From positions 1 through 24,066 of the IMG/VR virus record IMGVR_UViG_3300017963_000738: a DNA stretch of 24,066 nt. One strand, written 5' to 3'. This stretch comes from a virus. The notes below the pieces were generated by a model. That model ran no database searches. It was not told the origin of the DNA and saw nothing but the letters and a program-made list of their open reading frames with translations. Every line of letters starts with the position of its first letter. Position 1 is the first letter of the stretch. The translations under genes were made by a program, and so were the position numbers. Shown here piece after piece: positions 5,050 to 13,376 of this stretch.

Positions 5050-6634
5050 ATGGAGAAACATCTTGAGATTAGCCGGAACGACCTCATTGCGTTCGGAAAG
5101 TTGTTTCTCAAGGGAGATTTTGGAAAATCTACCACACCGGAATTTCACAGAGAGATTGCAAGGGCATATCTCGCTGATGATGCCACAAAGCAATTAGCAA
5201 TTATAATTGCAAGGGGGCACGCCTAAAACTACACTCACCAAAGCCTTTATTTTACATAAGTTTCTTTTTCATAAAAAAGGCGATCCACCTCTATTCTTCG
5301 GTTGGGTTGCGGATTCTCTCGGCAAATCATGGAGAAATGTCGAGTACATCTCTCAGCAGATCATGTACAACGAGAGGATCAAGACTTACTTTGGAGACCA
5401 GTGCGGTAAACATTTCAACAAGAAATGGACCGAGCAGGACATAGTCTTAGCCAATGACTGCACCCTTATTTCGAGATCGAACGCACGAAGTCTCAGGGGT
5501 GAGACCAAGGGTTCCGTAATCGGCGGTTCCCAAAGATACAATGTTATTATTCTCGACGATATTGAAAACGAAGAAAACACGCTCACTTTAGAATCCCGTA
5601 CCAAAATAAAACGTACCGTCACCAATGCTGTATATCCGGCTCTTGATATTCAGGATGGACGATTAATATTCAACGGTACACCCGTTCATTACGATGCTCT
5701 TTGCCAAAATATTTTAGACGGCTGGAAGAAAGCTGTCCACGACGGAACCGAGGATGACTACAGTTGGCTGGTGATTACCTATAAGGCTTCACAACCGACC
5801 ATGCCGGGCGGTGTTCTTTGGGAATCCTACATTCCCCGTAAAGAACTCGACAAGCGAAAACAGTTCTATATCGACAATAACAACCTTCCCGGATACTACC
5901 AGGAATATGAACTCGAACCGCAGGGCAATGAACACCGCATCTGGACAAGAGATCACTACATCATTCACAATGCTTCTTACATGTGGGATGATGTTGAAAA
6001 ACAAAGTTATTTGACATGGAAGAACGAAACCTTTCCGGTGAATTGTTTTTGGGGATCTGACCCGGCCACGGACATAGAAAGCCGTACATCTGACAATTCC
6101 GTGATTATGGTCATTGCGGAGGACAGCCTGAAAAGAATCTTTGTTCTTGAGTACATCTCCAAGCTTGCCATACCCCAGTTGGCACTCAGGGACGCAAGCG
6201 GTAACATGGTGGGCAAGATGGGTGTGGTGGACTATATTTTTGACCTTAATGACAAATATCACTGTTTGAACGGAACCGTGGAAGATGTCGGTATGACTCG
6301 CGGAGTCATGCAGGACATAGAGGCGGAGAAATTCAGGCGACACAGGTATGACCTCATCGCAATCCCGACGGAACCAGAGGGACGGGAGAAAATCAACAAA
6401 ATCAAGACCGGACTTAACACCATGTTTTCCTATAGGCTTATACACTACAGGGATGAACACTATACTCTCAGGGAACAGACAGAAAATTTTGGGCCGAAAA
6501 TGAAACATGATGATGAGATAGAAACTCTTCTCTTTGCGACTTTAAATATGTATCCCCCTGAATATAAAAAGAAAAGATTGAATAAATGGAATCGTATTCC
6601 TGCTAAAAAACCTAAAAGTTGGGTAGTTACATGA
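5050..6634 (+). CDS. terL: terminase large subunit, requires +1 frameshift at 5224
   Basis: This is the ATP-driven packaging motor with nuclease. The first frame (5050-5226) encodes 58 residues ending AIIIARGHA and then TAA. Skipping T5224 continues K-T-T-L and 469 residues to TGA 6632-6634, about 527 in total, a normal size. Numbering the joined product: Walker A RGHAKTT 55-61; Walker B VIILDDIE with D169/D170 and E172; nuclease acids D337 (FWGSDPATD), E411/D412 (VEDVGMTRG) and D487/D488 (HDDE). All catalytic positions are intact, so the gene looks functional apart from the shift. ATG 5050 lacks a clear SD, and the frame is open upstream to 5002. The 3' end overlaps the portal ATG. The cause is a programmed +1 shift, a mutation or an assembly insertion. 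Confidence 0.85.
5212..5228 (+). promoter_or_regulatory. candidate prfB-like +1 ribosomal frameshift site in terL
   Basis: The in-frame codons are AGG GGG CAC GCC TAA, then AAC. AGGGGG is an SD-like hexamer placed three bases before the codon that precedes the stop. This matches the spacing in the release-factor-2 gene site (AGG GGG TAT CTT TGA). A +1 slip on GCC moves the reading to AAA ACT, completing the Walker A Lys-Thr-Thr. Re-pairing of an Ala tRNA on CCT would be imperfect (first position mismatched), which is a weakness. AGG and GGG also encode the conserved Arg-Gly, so part of the match could be chance. Confidence 0.5.
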
Positions 6635-8856
6635 GCAAAAAGTTAGCTAAAGAAAATAGAGATTTATTCAACCAGTGCAAGACATCCACTTACGATAAGT
6701 GGCGCAGAGACCAGCAGAAAGCATACGACTTTGCACATTGCGACCAGCTTACCAAGAAAGAACTTAGTGATCTTGAAAGTGCCGGGATGCCCACGTTTAT
6801 CGTGGACAAGATTTCCGGCAGTGTGGATGTTCTTATATATTTTCTGACCGCCAACAATCCCAGTATACGGGTTGTGGGACGGGAGGGAAGCGACACAGAC
6901 CTTGCCTCTATCCACAACGCCCTTGTGGAGCATTGTTGGGATTTGTCGATGGGGAAAAGCGTTCATGGGCAGATTCTGAGAAATTCACTCACAAGAAGTG
7001 TCGGGTACTGGTTTATCTCTATCGACCCGAATGCCGACAGGGGAAATGGAGAGGTAGCCCTTGAGAGTCTGGATACATGGGATGTATATGTAGACCCGTC
7101 CTCGACTGACATTTTCTATCGGGACGCTTCCTTTATCATAGTAAAGAAAGACTTTATCCGAAAACAGTTAATGAACAAACTTCCCCAGTTCGCTGAGAAA
7201 ATCAAAAGGGCTTCCGGTAACGACGAACACAACACAGGCTATTCAGACAGAGATACCGTCCAATCCGAAAGCATCCAGCCTGCGGATATTTCCACCAGCA
7301 TCAACGGACAGGATTCAGACTGGCTCGACTATTACGAGAGATACGAGAAATACAAGGTCAGGTTCGTCACTGTAACGACCCGTACGGAACCATCTCAGGC
7401 CGAGATCGATCAGGTTAAACAGCGTGTGTCTGCTGAAGTCGCTCTCTTTGAGAAGAACCTCGCAACCGAGTTAAAGGACCAGGCTATCGGTCTGGAAGAT
7501 GCCTTTAACCGACAGACTATTTCCAAAGAGAGAATGAACTTCGAGATTCAGAAACTCAGAGAAGAAGCCAAACGAGCAGTCAAAGACTACGAAACAAAAA
7601 TCACAAACGATGCCATAAACAGCATAACTACCACACAGACTGTTGCGGTTACGGAAAAAGAATACGAGAAAATAAGAAAAAGCAAAGCCTTTAAAGACAA
7701 GATCGTAAGTGCTGTTCCATTCTACAGAGACAAGGTGAGGGTAATTGCTTCTATCGGGTCTGACACATTTCTCTACAAGAACGAACTCCCCGGCGAGAAT
7801 TATCCAATCATTCCCGTTCCGTGCATCTATACCGGAACACCGTTTCCCATGAGCGTGGTTCAGAAAGCCGTAGGGACTCAGCAGGAAGTCAACAAGGCGC
7901 ATCAGTTAATGCTTCACAATGCCGCTCTTGGATCGAGTCTCCGGTGGAAAGTCAAGAAGGGCGCAACGGATACAGACTTTCCCACACAAATCACTACACC
8001 TGGTGGGATCATCACCGTTCTTACTGGGAATCTGGACGACGTAAAAGAAGTTCTTCCGGCACAGCTTAATCAGGCATTTTTCAGTGTTGCTGAGAAGGGT
8101 GAGCAGATCATTGAAGAACTCATGGGAGCCAAGGCGATTCTTCACGGGGGCAAGAGCAGTCAGGAGACTTTCAGGGGTTATCTTGCCGAAGAAGAAGCCT
8201 CAACGAGAAACATCAAGGCGTGGATGGGAAATGTGGTTGAGCCTGCGCTTGAACAAGTTTTTAAAGTCTTTACGGAATATGCCCAGTTTCTCTACAAGTC
8301 CTACAAGGTATTCCGCATTGTCAACCCGGATACCGGAGATGTGAAGAAGTACGAACTCAATATCCCGATCTATCCCGACCTGTCGAGAGATGTCGAGCGG
8401 TATCACGACTATGCTTCTACGATTTTCGACATCAAGGTTAAGCCGGGCAGTACCCTTCCGGTGAACAGGTGGGCGAAGTTAGAAGAATATACAAAGTGGT
8501 TCGAAGCTGGAATCATAGATGACATAGCGTTTCTCGCAGAAACAGACGTGAAGAACAAGGAAGAAGTCATCAAGCGCAAGTCCATTTACTCTCAGCTTTC
8601 TCAGGAAAACGAAGCACTTAAAGCGGAACTGAAGAAGAAGGACGGAACCATCGAGACCTTCACGAGAGAGTTGGAACATGCAGGCATTAAGGAAAAAGTC
8701 AAAAACGCAGATGTTGAAATAGATAAGATTGTAACCAAGGTGAAGTCTGATATGAACGCCCGTGCTATGGTGCATACGGGAGCGATGAAACTCATAGAAG
8801 AAAAAGCAAAACAAAGAGAAAAACCACAGAAAGTAGAAACGAAAAAGAAAAAGTAA
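6631..8856 (+). CDS. portal protein (P22-like)
   Basis: This 741-residue protein starts at ATG 6631, overlapping the terL stop (ATGA). It should form the dodecameric ring at one capsid vertex through which DNA passes. Support includes its position after terL and its length. The segment QQEVNKAHQLMLHNAALGSS with RWKVKKGA, and PVNRWAKLEEYTKWFEAGII in the C-terminal third, are typical of P22-type portals. An unusual coiled-coil-like stretch of about 100 residues (roughly 248-353, rich in Glu, Lys, Arg and Gln) interrupts the middle. A C-terminal coiled coil from about 645 ends in a Lys-rich tail, compatible with a barrel or helical tail extension. Overlap with terL implies linked synthesis of motor and portal. 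Confidence 0.85.
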   Translation: MSKKLAKENRDLFNQCKTSTYDKWRRDQQKAYDFAHCDQLTKKELSDLESAGMPTFIVDKISGSVDVLIYFLTANNPSIRVVGREGSDTDLASIHNALVEHCWDLSMGKSVHGQILRNSLTRSVGYWFISIDPNADRGNGEVALESLDTWDVYVDPSSTDIFYRDASFIIVKKDFIRKQLMNKLPQFAEKIKRASGNDEHNTGYSDRDTVQSESIQPADISTSINGQDSDWLDYYERYEKYKVRFVTVTTRTEPSQAEIDQVKQRVSAEVALFEKNLATELKDQAIGLEDAFNRQTISKERMNFEIQKLREEAKRAVKDYETKITNDAINSITTTQTVAVTEKEYEKIRKSKAFKDKIVSAVPFYRDKVRVIASIGSDTFLYKNELPGENYPIIPVPCIYTGTPFPMSVVQKAVGTQQEVNKAHQLMLHNAALGSSLRWKVKKGATDTDFPTQITTPGGIITVLTGNLDDVKEVLPAQLNQAFFSVAEKGEQIIEELMGAKAILHGGKSSQETFRGYLAEEEASTRNIKAWMGNVVEPALEQVFKVFTEYAQFLYKSYKVFRIVNPDTGDVKKYELNIPIYPDLSRDVERYHDYASTIFDIKVKPGSTLPVNRWAKLEEYTKWFEAGIIDDIAFLAETDVKNKEEVIKRKSIYSQLSQENEALKAELKKKDGTIETFTRELEHAGIKEKVKNADVEIDKIVTKVKSDMNARAMVHTGAMKLIEEKAKQREKPQKVETKKKK

Positions 8857-9044
8857 AAAAGAATGGTGGCCAAAGGCGCTCATTGTAAATAATGAAGTTA
8901 TGTTTAATTGTGAATATGTGTAGGCACGACCTGTTGGCCAAGGCGCTTTTTAACCCAAGGGATTAATTTTAATAGATTTGACTTCGCAAGAGTACTATCC
9001 ATAAATTAGTGGACAATTGTATTTAACTAAACAAAGGAGGCAAC
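8857..9044 (+). other. 188-nt spacer with direct repeat and possible promoter
   Basis: This is the largest non-coding gap in the window. TGGCCAAAGGCGCT at 8867-8880 recurs as TGGCCAAGGCGCT at 8935-8947, 68 nt apart. A weak sigma70-like pair is present: TTGACT 8978-8983 and CATAAA 9000-9005 with a 16-nt spacer. That would place transcription start just upstream of the scaffold and capsid genes, where a late promoter is expected. A 24-codon frame at 8892-8966 lacks a ribosome-binding site. No convincing terminator with a U-tract is seen. Confidence 0.35.
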
Positions 9045-9830
9045 ATGCCAAAAACAGCGGACAACCCGAAACCGGACTCCGCAGAGATTGATTTTCCAGC
9101 TATCCCAAATGAGGGAACCTCTGCACCGGAGAACCTCGCAAAAGAGAACCTTCCTCCGCTTCCACAGCGGTATGAAGAATCGAGAAAACATGGTGTTCAA
9201 CTTGCCAAAGAAAACAAGGCAAAGGATAAAACAATTGAAAAACTTGAAGTGTTATTAGAGGAAGCCAAGAGTAAACTTGGGGACTACGATGATTATGCTT
9301 CGTTCATAAAATCTCTCAAGGATGACCCGAAGCTTGTAGAACATATCACAAGTTATTGGAAACCATCCGAGGAGGAAAATCTGCAAGACTTAGATTTAAC
9401 TGATCCTAAAGTATTTCAGGAACAGGTTGACAAAAAGGCACGAGAGATTGTAAAGACCGAACTCGCAACTTTCAAGCAAACGTCCAATCGGGAAAATGCT
9501 TTGGAAAGGCAGATTCAAACCTTTCTGAAAGATCACCCGGACAAAAGCAGAAAAGATGTTGACGGTTTAATCGCGTGGTCGAAGAACAACCCGATGACCA
9601 TTGAGCACCTTTACATGCTTCATAACCCGGAAGAATTTTCCAAGAGGGTGGCCGAGACCACCCGTAAGGACATTACTGAACAACAGCGAACGGTCCAACA
9701 AACCCCCGCAAGTCTTGCATCGGCTAACTCCTCTGGAAAGCCAGACTCGCCTATCGAGAAAATATTTCGGGAGCAACAAGCCCGAATCAACAGCACAAAC
9801 TTAAATATAGCAGTTAATGAGAGCGAGTAA
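9045..9830 (+). CDS. capsid scaffolding protein (probable)
   Basis: This 261-residue, acidic and highly charged protein begins MPKTADNPKPDSAEIDFPAI behind AAAGGAGG. Residues 1-50 are Pro/Ser/Glu-rich and likely disordered. Residues 50-85 form a coiled coil (QLAKENKAKDKTIEKLEVLL). Further helical segments follow, ending in a Gln/Ser-rich tail and a short helix (IEKIFREQQARINST). A low-complexity helical protein with a C-terminal helix, lying between portal and major capsid genes, fits an assembly scaffold that binds coat protein through its C-terminus. No protease motif is visible. The identification rests on composition, size and gene order. Confidence 0.75.
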   Translation: MPKTADNPKPDSAEIDFPAIPNEGTSAPENLAKENLPPLPQRYEESRKHGVQLAKENKAKDKTIEKLEVLLEEAKSKLGDYDDYASFIKSLKDDPKLVEHITSYWKPSEEENLQDLDLTDPKVFQEQVDKKAREIVKTELATFKQTSNRENALERQIQTFLKDHPDKSRKDVDGLIAWSKNNPMTIEHLYMLHNPEEFSKRVAETTRKDITEQQRTVQQTPASLASANSSGKPDSPIEKIFREQQARINSTNLNIAVNESE

Positions 9831-9845
9831 TTGGTGATCGGCCAT

Positions 9846-9865
9846 GCCTCGCTCCGTTAGGAGGC
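9846..9865 (+). promoter_or_regulatory. hairpin over the capsid gene ribosome-binding site
   Basis: GCCTC (9846-9850) can pair with GAGGC (9861-9865). Alternatively, CTCC (9852-9855) can pair with GGAG (9860-9863) around a GTTA loop. Both options occlude the SD AGGAGG located 5 nt before the capsid ATG at 9869. Either structure is short, so it may tune rather than block translation. Confidence 0.3.
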
Positions 9866-9868
9866 CAA

Positions 9869-11407
9869 ATGGCTACAGATACCCCATTGACCATTTCCGA
9901 TCTTGAGCAGACTGACCAAGAGACTTCCTATGGCATAGGTGATATTAGGCGTGGTTACGCCTATGGATCAAGCCGTCTTTCCAAATTAAATATCCCGGCA
10001 GACCCGTTATTCAGGATTCTTTCTGAAAAACGGACTTCTCCTGTCGCGGAAACCATATTTAAATATACCGAGGAACGCCCGTTCCTATGGAAGCGGTACG
10101 CCTATGTCGTAGGTAGCAAGACTTGGACAGGAACCGGAAATGCTCCCGTCACCGACTATAGTACGGATGACGATGCAATCGGAGTCGTTGGAATCACTCC
10201 CCAAACGCAGGGAACTTATGCTGCGTTCAAGATGGGAGCGGATTACAAGTCTTCGGGCAATCAGCAAAATGTGTACGGTAACAGCACCAACGCAATCACC
10301 ATTGGTGATACCGGTACACTCCCCACCTTTTTCATGGAAAACCAGATCGTTAGAATTTCTATGAAATCAGCAACCGGTGATCTCGTGGCAGACGATTACT
10401 TTACTATCAGAATCATGGACGTTCAGACTTCCGGCCAGTATGCTTACATCGCTGGAATCGTTGTGAAGCCCCTTGCTTCTGCAAGTAACAAGTATTACTG
10501 TTCTGCTCCGGGTGGAACCTTTCTGACTTCTACTTATGATCTGGCTCATGGACATGACGTGGGCGGAACAAAAACAATCATGGAAGCCGCAAGGTCGTAT
10601 GTGGTTGGTAATGCGTACGCGAAAGGCTCCGGCCTGCCCGATACGTATGAAACACAGCCGTATTACAACCGTTACGGTGCAACCATGATCCAGAAGCAAT
10701 CTCTCTCGATGGACAACTCCACAATGGCAACTGAACTCAAACTCGTAAAGAATGAGTACAATCGTTTGTGGGATGAGAAGACGTTGCTTCACAAGTGGGA
10801 CATCGGTAACGAGATTTATTTCTCTGATCTTTACCTTGAAACCGGCGGACCACAGCATACCCAGGGAATCGCTTCGTGGACATTGAACTATGGAAACGTC
10901 TTTGGTCTTACCACAAGTAAGAATCAGGACAACTTCCTTGAAGATTTTTCCACCCTGTTTGACCCACGGTATAATCAAATCAACAAGTGTCTCTTTGTCG
11001 TATCAACCCTGTATTACAACTGGCTTCACAAACTGGCGGGTTATCCCCTTCAGAACTTGACAACCGGTGTAATCGGGACTACGGCAACCTATTACTACTA
11101 TGATTTCGCCAAGAACGGCGGACGTAACTTGGCCGGAGCGAATCTTTTTCAGTTCGGCACTTTGTACGGCCCGATGTATGTCCTGAGAGACCCGCATTTG
11201 GATGGAACCAACATCAAAATGCTTGCTGTTCCTCTTGGACAGGTGAAATATCGTCCGTTGATCGGTAACGGAAAAAACAGAGACACCACAATTTATAAGG
11301 GTGTTCAGACAATCGAGAACACTGGAACCGATGCAACTGTAGACCTGATTCAGACTGAGTTCGGTGTTGAGCCTGCTCTGCCTGAAGCATGGGCTGTATG
11401 GAAATAA
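9869..11407 (+). CDS. major capsid protein
   Basis: This 512-residue beta-rich protein starts at ATG 9869 behind TTAGGAGG. It directly follows the scaffold and precedes two small decoration-type genes, the standard place for the coat protein. The size fits a large HK97-fold coat without an obvious N-terminal prohead protease region. Visible features are an N-terminal arm (about 1-60), a Gly/Thr/Tyr-rich beta domain (75-215) that could be an insertion or E-loop, a helical segment (SMDNSTMATELKLVKNEYNR), and a closing strand region with TTIYKGVQTIENTGTD before VEPALPEAWAVWK. The ribosome-binding site lies in a small hairpin. Fold assignment is inferred from context, not from a diagnostic motif. 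Confidence 0.8.
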   Translation: MATDTPLTISDLEQTDQETSYGIGDIRRGYAYGSSRLSKLNIPADPLFRILSEKRTSPVAETIFKYTEERPFLWKRYAYVVGSKTWTGTGNAPVTDYSTDDDAIGVVGITPQTQGTYAAFKMGADYKSSGNQQNVYGNSTNAITIGDTGTLPTFFMENQIVRISMKSATGDLVADDYFTIRIMDVQTSGQYAYIAGIVVKPLASASNKYYCSAPGGTFLTSTYDLAHGHDVGGTKTIMEAARSYVVGNAYAKGSGLPDTYETQPYYNRYGATMIQKQSLSMDNSTMATELKLVKNEYNRLWDEKTLLHKWDIGNEIYFSDLYLETGGPQHTQGIASWTLNYGNVFGLTTSKNQDNFLEDFSTLFDPRYNQINKCLFVVSTLYYNWLHKLAGYPLQNLTTGVIGTTATYYYYDFAKNGGRNLAGANLFQFGTLYGPMYVLRDPHLDGTNIKMLAVPLGQVKYRPLIGNGKNRDTTIYKGVQTIENTGTDATVDLIQTEFGVEPALPEAWAVWK

Positions 11408-11417
11408 GGAGGTAATC

Positions 11418-11849
11418 ATGGCCGGTTTAGATCGAGTATATTTCGGCAACAACTCCGATAAGTTTGTCACGAGTTCCATACGTGCTCAGGGTCTGGTTGA
11501 TTCACCGCTTATCAGTTCTGGAATCAGAATCGGAACCGCTGGAACCACTAATGCTGTTGAAATTCCTCCCTTGTCGATTGTGACAAAGGTAGGGTTGTGG
11601 AATACCGGAACCGCCATCAGTGGAGCTACGCTCTGCGTTGGTGTTGAGGGTACTATCGACAAGTTTCTCGACAGTGTAAGCACTATCGCTGCAAACGACA
11701 TCAAGATGAGTGGACTTGCCGGTGCGGTTAATGCCGATCCTGTCGGCGGAGCCTACTTCGCCAGTGGCGGGGTAATCCAACTCGGTGTCGGTGCTGGTAC
11801 AGATGACTCAACCGTTAAAGTTCTTGTGTGGTACACCGGGACAAGCTAA
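11418..11849 (+). CDS. small virion protein, probable capsid decoration protein, copy A
   Basis: This 143-residue protein begins MAGLDRVYFGNNSDKFVTSS. ATG 11418 follows AAGGAGG, and the frame's earlier possible starts lie inside the capsid gene. The sequence is Gly/Ser/Thr/Val-rich beta with almost no charged helices, typical of small capsid-surface proteins. It is about 70% identical to the next gene, with conserved blocks DSPLISSGIRI, VEGTIDKFLD, NADPVGGAYFASGGVIQL and the terminal VWYTGTS. Tandem position right after the major capsid gene supports a role in decorating or cementing the head. No enzymatic motif is visible. Confidence 0.7.
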   Translation: MAGLDRVYFGNNSDKFVTSSIRAQGLVDSPLISSGIRIGTAGTTNAVEIPPLSIVTKVGLWNTGTAISGATLCVGVEGTIDKFLDSVSTIAANDIKMSGLAGAVNADPVGGAYFASGGVIQLGVGAGTDDSTVKVLVWYTGTS

Positions 11850-11864
11850 AAGTTGGAGGTTAAT

Positions 11865-12293
11865 ATGTCAACTGACAGAGTTTATCTCGGTAACAAGAAA
11901 AACAAGTTTCAAATGAGTTCCATCAGACTTCAGGGGATGTGCGACTCTCCGCTTATTAGTTCCGGCATTCGGATTAATTCGACCGGTACTACTGACGCGG
12001 TGGAGGTTCCGCCTCTGTCAATCGTCCACAAGGTCGGCTTGTGGGTCTCTGCAACCGCTCTTGCTTCTGTAACTATCGACGTAGGAGTGGAAGGTACTAT
12101 AGATAAGTTTCTTGACGGTATCACAGATGCTGCCGCCAACGACATTATCTATAGCGGACTTGGAGGCACGGCAAATGCCGATCCGGTGGGTGGAGCTTAT
12201 TTTGCAAGCGGTGGAGTAATCCAGCTTGCTGTGGATTCCGGTACTATGGATTCCACGGTTAAAGTTATGGTATGGTATACCGGGACAAGCTAA
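11865..12293 (+). CDS. small virion protein, probable capsid decoration protein, copy B
   Basis: This 142-residue paralogue of the preceding gene begins MSTDRVYLGNKKNKFQMSS. ATG 11865 is preceded by TTGGAGG; 12 upstream in-frame bases are ignored because the SD fits 11865. Differences from copy A cluster in surface-like segments (about residues 55-75 and 85-100), while the core blocks and C-terminus are nearly unchanged. The pair might occupy different capsid positions or form hetero-oligomers. A strong hairpin follows 7 nt after its stop, so it is probably the last gene of the head transcript. Confidence 0.7.
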   Translation: MSTDRVYLGNKKNKFQMSSIRLQGMCDSPLISSGIRINSTGTTDAVEVPPLSIVHKVGLWVSATALASVTIDVGVEGTIDKFLDGITDAAANDIIYSGLGGTANADPVGGAYFASGGVIQLAVDSGTMDSTVKVMVWYTGTS

Positions 12294-12300
12294 ACATTCA

Positions 12301-12337
12301 GGGAACAGGGGTGAGTTTCGATGCTCACCCCTTTCCC
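12301..12337 (+). terminator. strong hairpin between head genes and glycosyltransferases
   Basis: GGGGTGAG (12308-12315) pairs perfectly with CTCACCCC (12324-12331) around the loop TTTCGATG. An outer GGGAA (12301-12305) pairs with TTCCC (12333-12337) across a small bulge. No long U-tract follows, so it may be a partial terminator, an RNA-processing site or a 3' stabiliser rather than a full rho-independent terminator. Confidence 0.6.
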
Positions 12338-12353
12338 GAACTATGGAGGAGAT

Positions 12354-13376
12354 ATGAAAATCACGATAGTAACAAGGCGTCCGTGCATACGGGTCGCCAA
12401 GGAGGCATTTGCCCTGAAGGGTTTGGGGCATGAGATTAATCTCGTTTCACCCACAATGGACAGTGAGATTTACAATAATGTCCTGTACTGGGGAAACCCG
12501 AAAGAACTCGAAGACGCAGTAAAGTTAATTGACAAAGAAACAGATGTGTTTGTGGTTCATAACGAACCCACATGGCCTGCTATGATAATCAGAGAGGCTT
12601 TGCCGGACGCAAAGATAGTTCTGGACTATCACGACAGTATCTACTGGTACTTTGACGCAGACGCAGAAGTTGTGGCTCCGAACGAACAGGCAAGGTGGCA
12701 CGAAGAAGATTACTCTGTTGCGATTTGCAATGGGTTCGTGGTCGGTTCTGAGGGATCGAGAAACGAACTAAAGACCAGAACCGACAGACCGATCGCCATA
12801 GTTCCACCTGCTTCATTGAGAACGGACTACCGCTATCAACAACACAATTTTCAGGGGGGATTGGTTTCTCAGGGTGGACATGCAATACCCGGACATTTTA
12901 CACGGGTTGGAGAGCATTGGAGAGACTATACACCGCTCTATAAATATCTAAGAGGACGATGCAACATCTTTGCGTACGTTCCCACAGATGAAAATGTCAC
13001 AAAATATTACAAGCAATTTACAACGAATGTAGCTTCACATCCATACGACGTTCTTTTAAATAAACTGGGTGAACATACATGGAACCTTGTTGGAAACTGG
13101 ACGGATCATGTGGTCTGGCAGTATTCCGCACCCAATAAGTTCTACGACGCCCTCGCAGCCGGAATCCCAAGTGTGGTGTTTCACATCACTTCAGTTCAGG
13201 AGATTCTCCAAGAAGACAAGATCGGTATGGTGATTTCCCATCCAGACGAGCTTATCGACAGATGGGACGAAGCCCCATACCTGAGAAAAGAACTGATGCT
13301 TAAGCGGAAAAAGTACTGCATGGAGAACTTTATCGGCAGAGCAATAGACCTCTACACGGAGGTGATCCATGCTTGA
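12354..13376 (+). CDS. glycosyltransferase, GT-B fold (GT4-like)
   Basis: This 340-residue protein begins MKITIVTRRPCIRVAKEAFA, a typical GT-B N-terminal strand-helix start. The middle has IVLDYHDSIYW and VVGSEGSRNEL. The C-terminal domain has the nucleotide-sugar signature region APNKFYDALAAGIPSVVF followed by VQEIL, as in family GT4 enzymes, with the Glu of the usual E-x7-E pattern partly replaced. GGAGGAGAT precedes ATG 12354; the frame upstream of this ATG lies in the hairpin. It should transfer a sugar from a nucleotide donor. Its place inside the structural block and its overlap with a second transferase suggest modification of virion proteins, though DNA or host glycans remain possible. 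Confidence 0.8.
   Translation: MKITIVTRRPCIRVAKEAFALKGLGHEINLVSPTMDSEIYNNVLYWGNPKELEDAVKLIDKETDVFVVHNEPTWPAMIIREALPDAKIVLDYHDSIYWYFDADAEVVAPNEQARWHEEDYSVAICNGFVVGSEGSRNELKTRTDRPIAIVPPASLRTDYRYQQHNFQGGLVSQGGHAIPGHFTRVGEHWRDYTPLYKYLRGRCNIFAYVPTDENVTKYYKQFTTNVASHPYDVLLNKLGEHTWNLVGNWTDHVVWQYSAPNKFYDALAAGIPSVVFHITSVQEILQEDKIGMVISHPDELIDRWDEAPYLRKELMLKRKKYCMENFIGRAIDLYTEVIHA

Noticed and set aside
5224-5226. Stop-codon recoding (TAA read as an amino acid) in this phage
   Set aside because: Reading through TAA stays in the wrong frame, and TAA ends many other genes normally. A frame change is required, not suppression.
5789-6508. 239-codon open frame on the minus strand inside terL
   Set aside because: It lies opposite a confidently identified gene, has no SD, and its composition is that of an antisense shadow.
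5207-6634. Terminase large subunit as a single 475-residue gene starting at TTG 5207
   Set aside because: This start would drop the N-terminal adenine-binding region and corrupt the Walker A motif (QGGTPKTT instead of RGHAKTT). The upstream frame supplies the correct sequence.
8867-8947. Direct repeat as a CRISPR array or attachment site
   Set aside because: Only two short copies with no further spacers, no cas genes and no integrase. Kept only as an unexplained repeat.
8892-8966. 24-codon frame in the portal-scaffold spacer
   Set aside because: No ribosome-binding site and no overlap with neighbours; length is expected by chance.
10367-10978. 203-codon minus-strand frame inside the capsid gene
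   Set aside because: Antisense shadow of the major capsid gene; no support from context.
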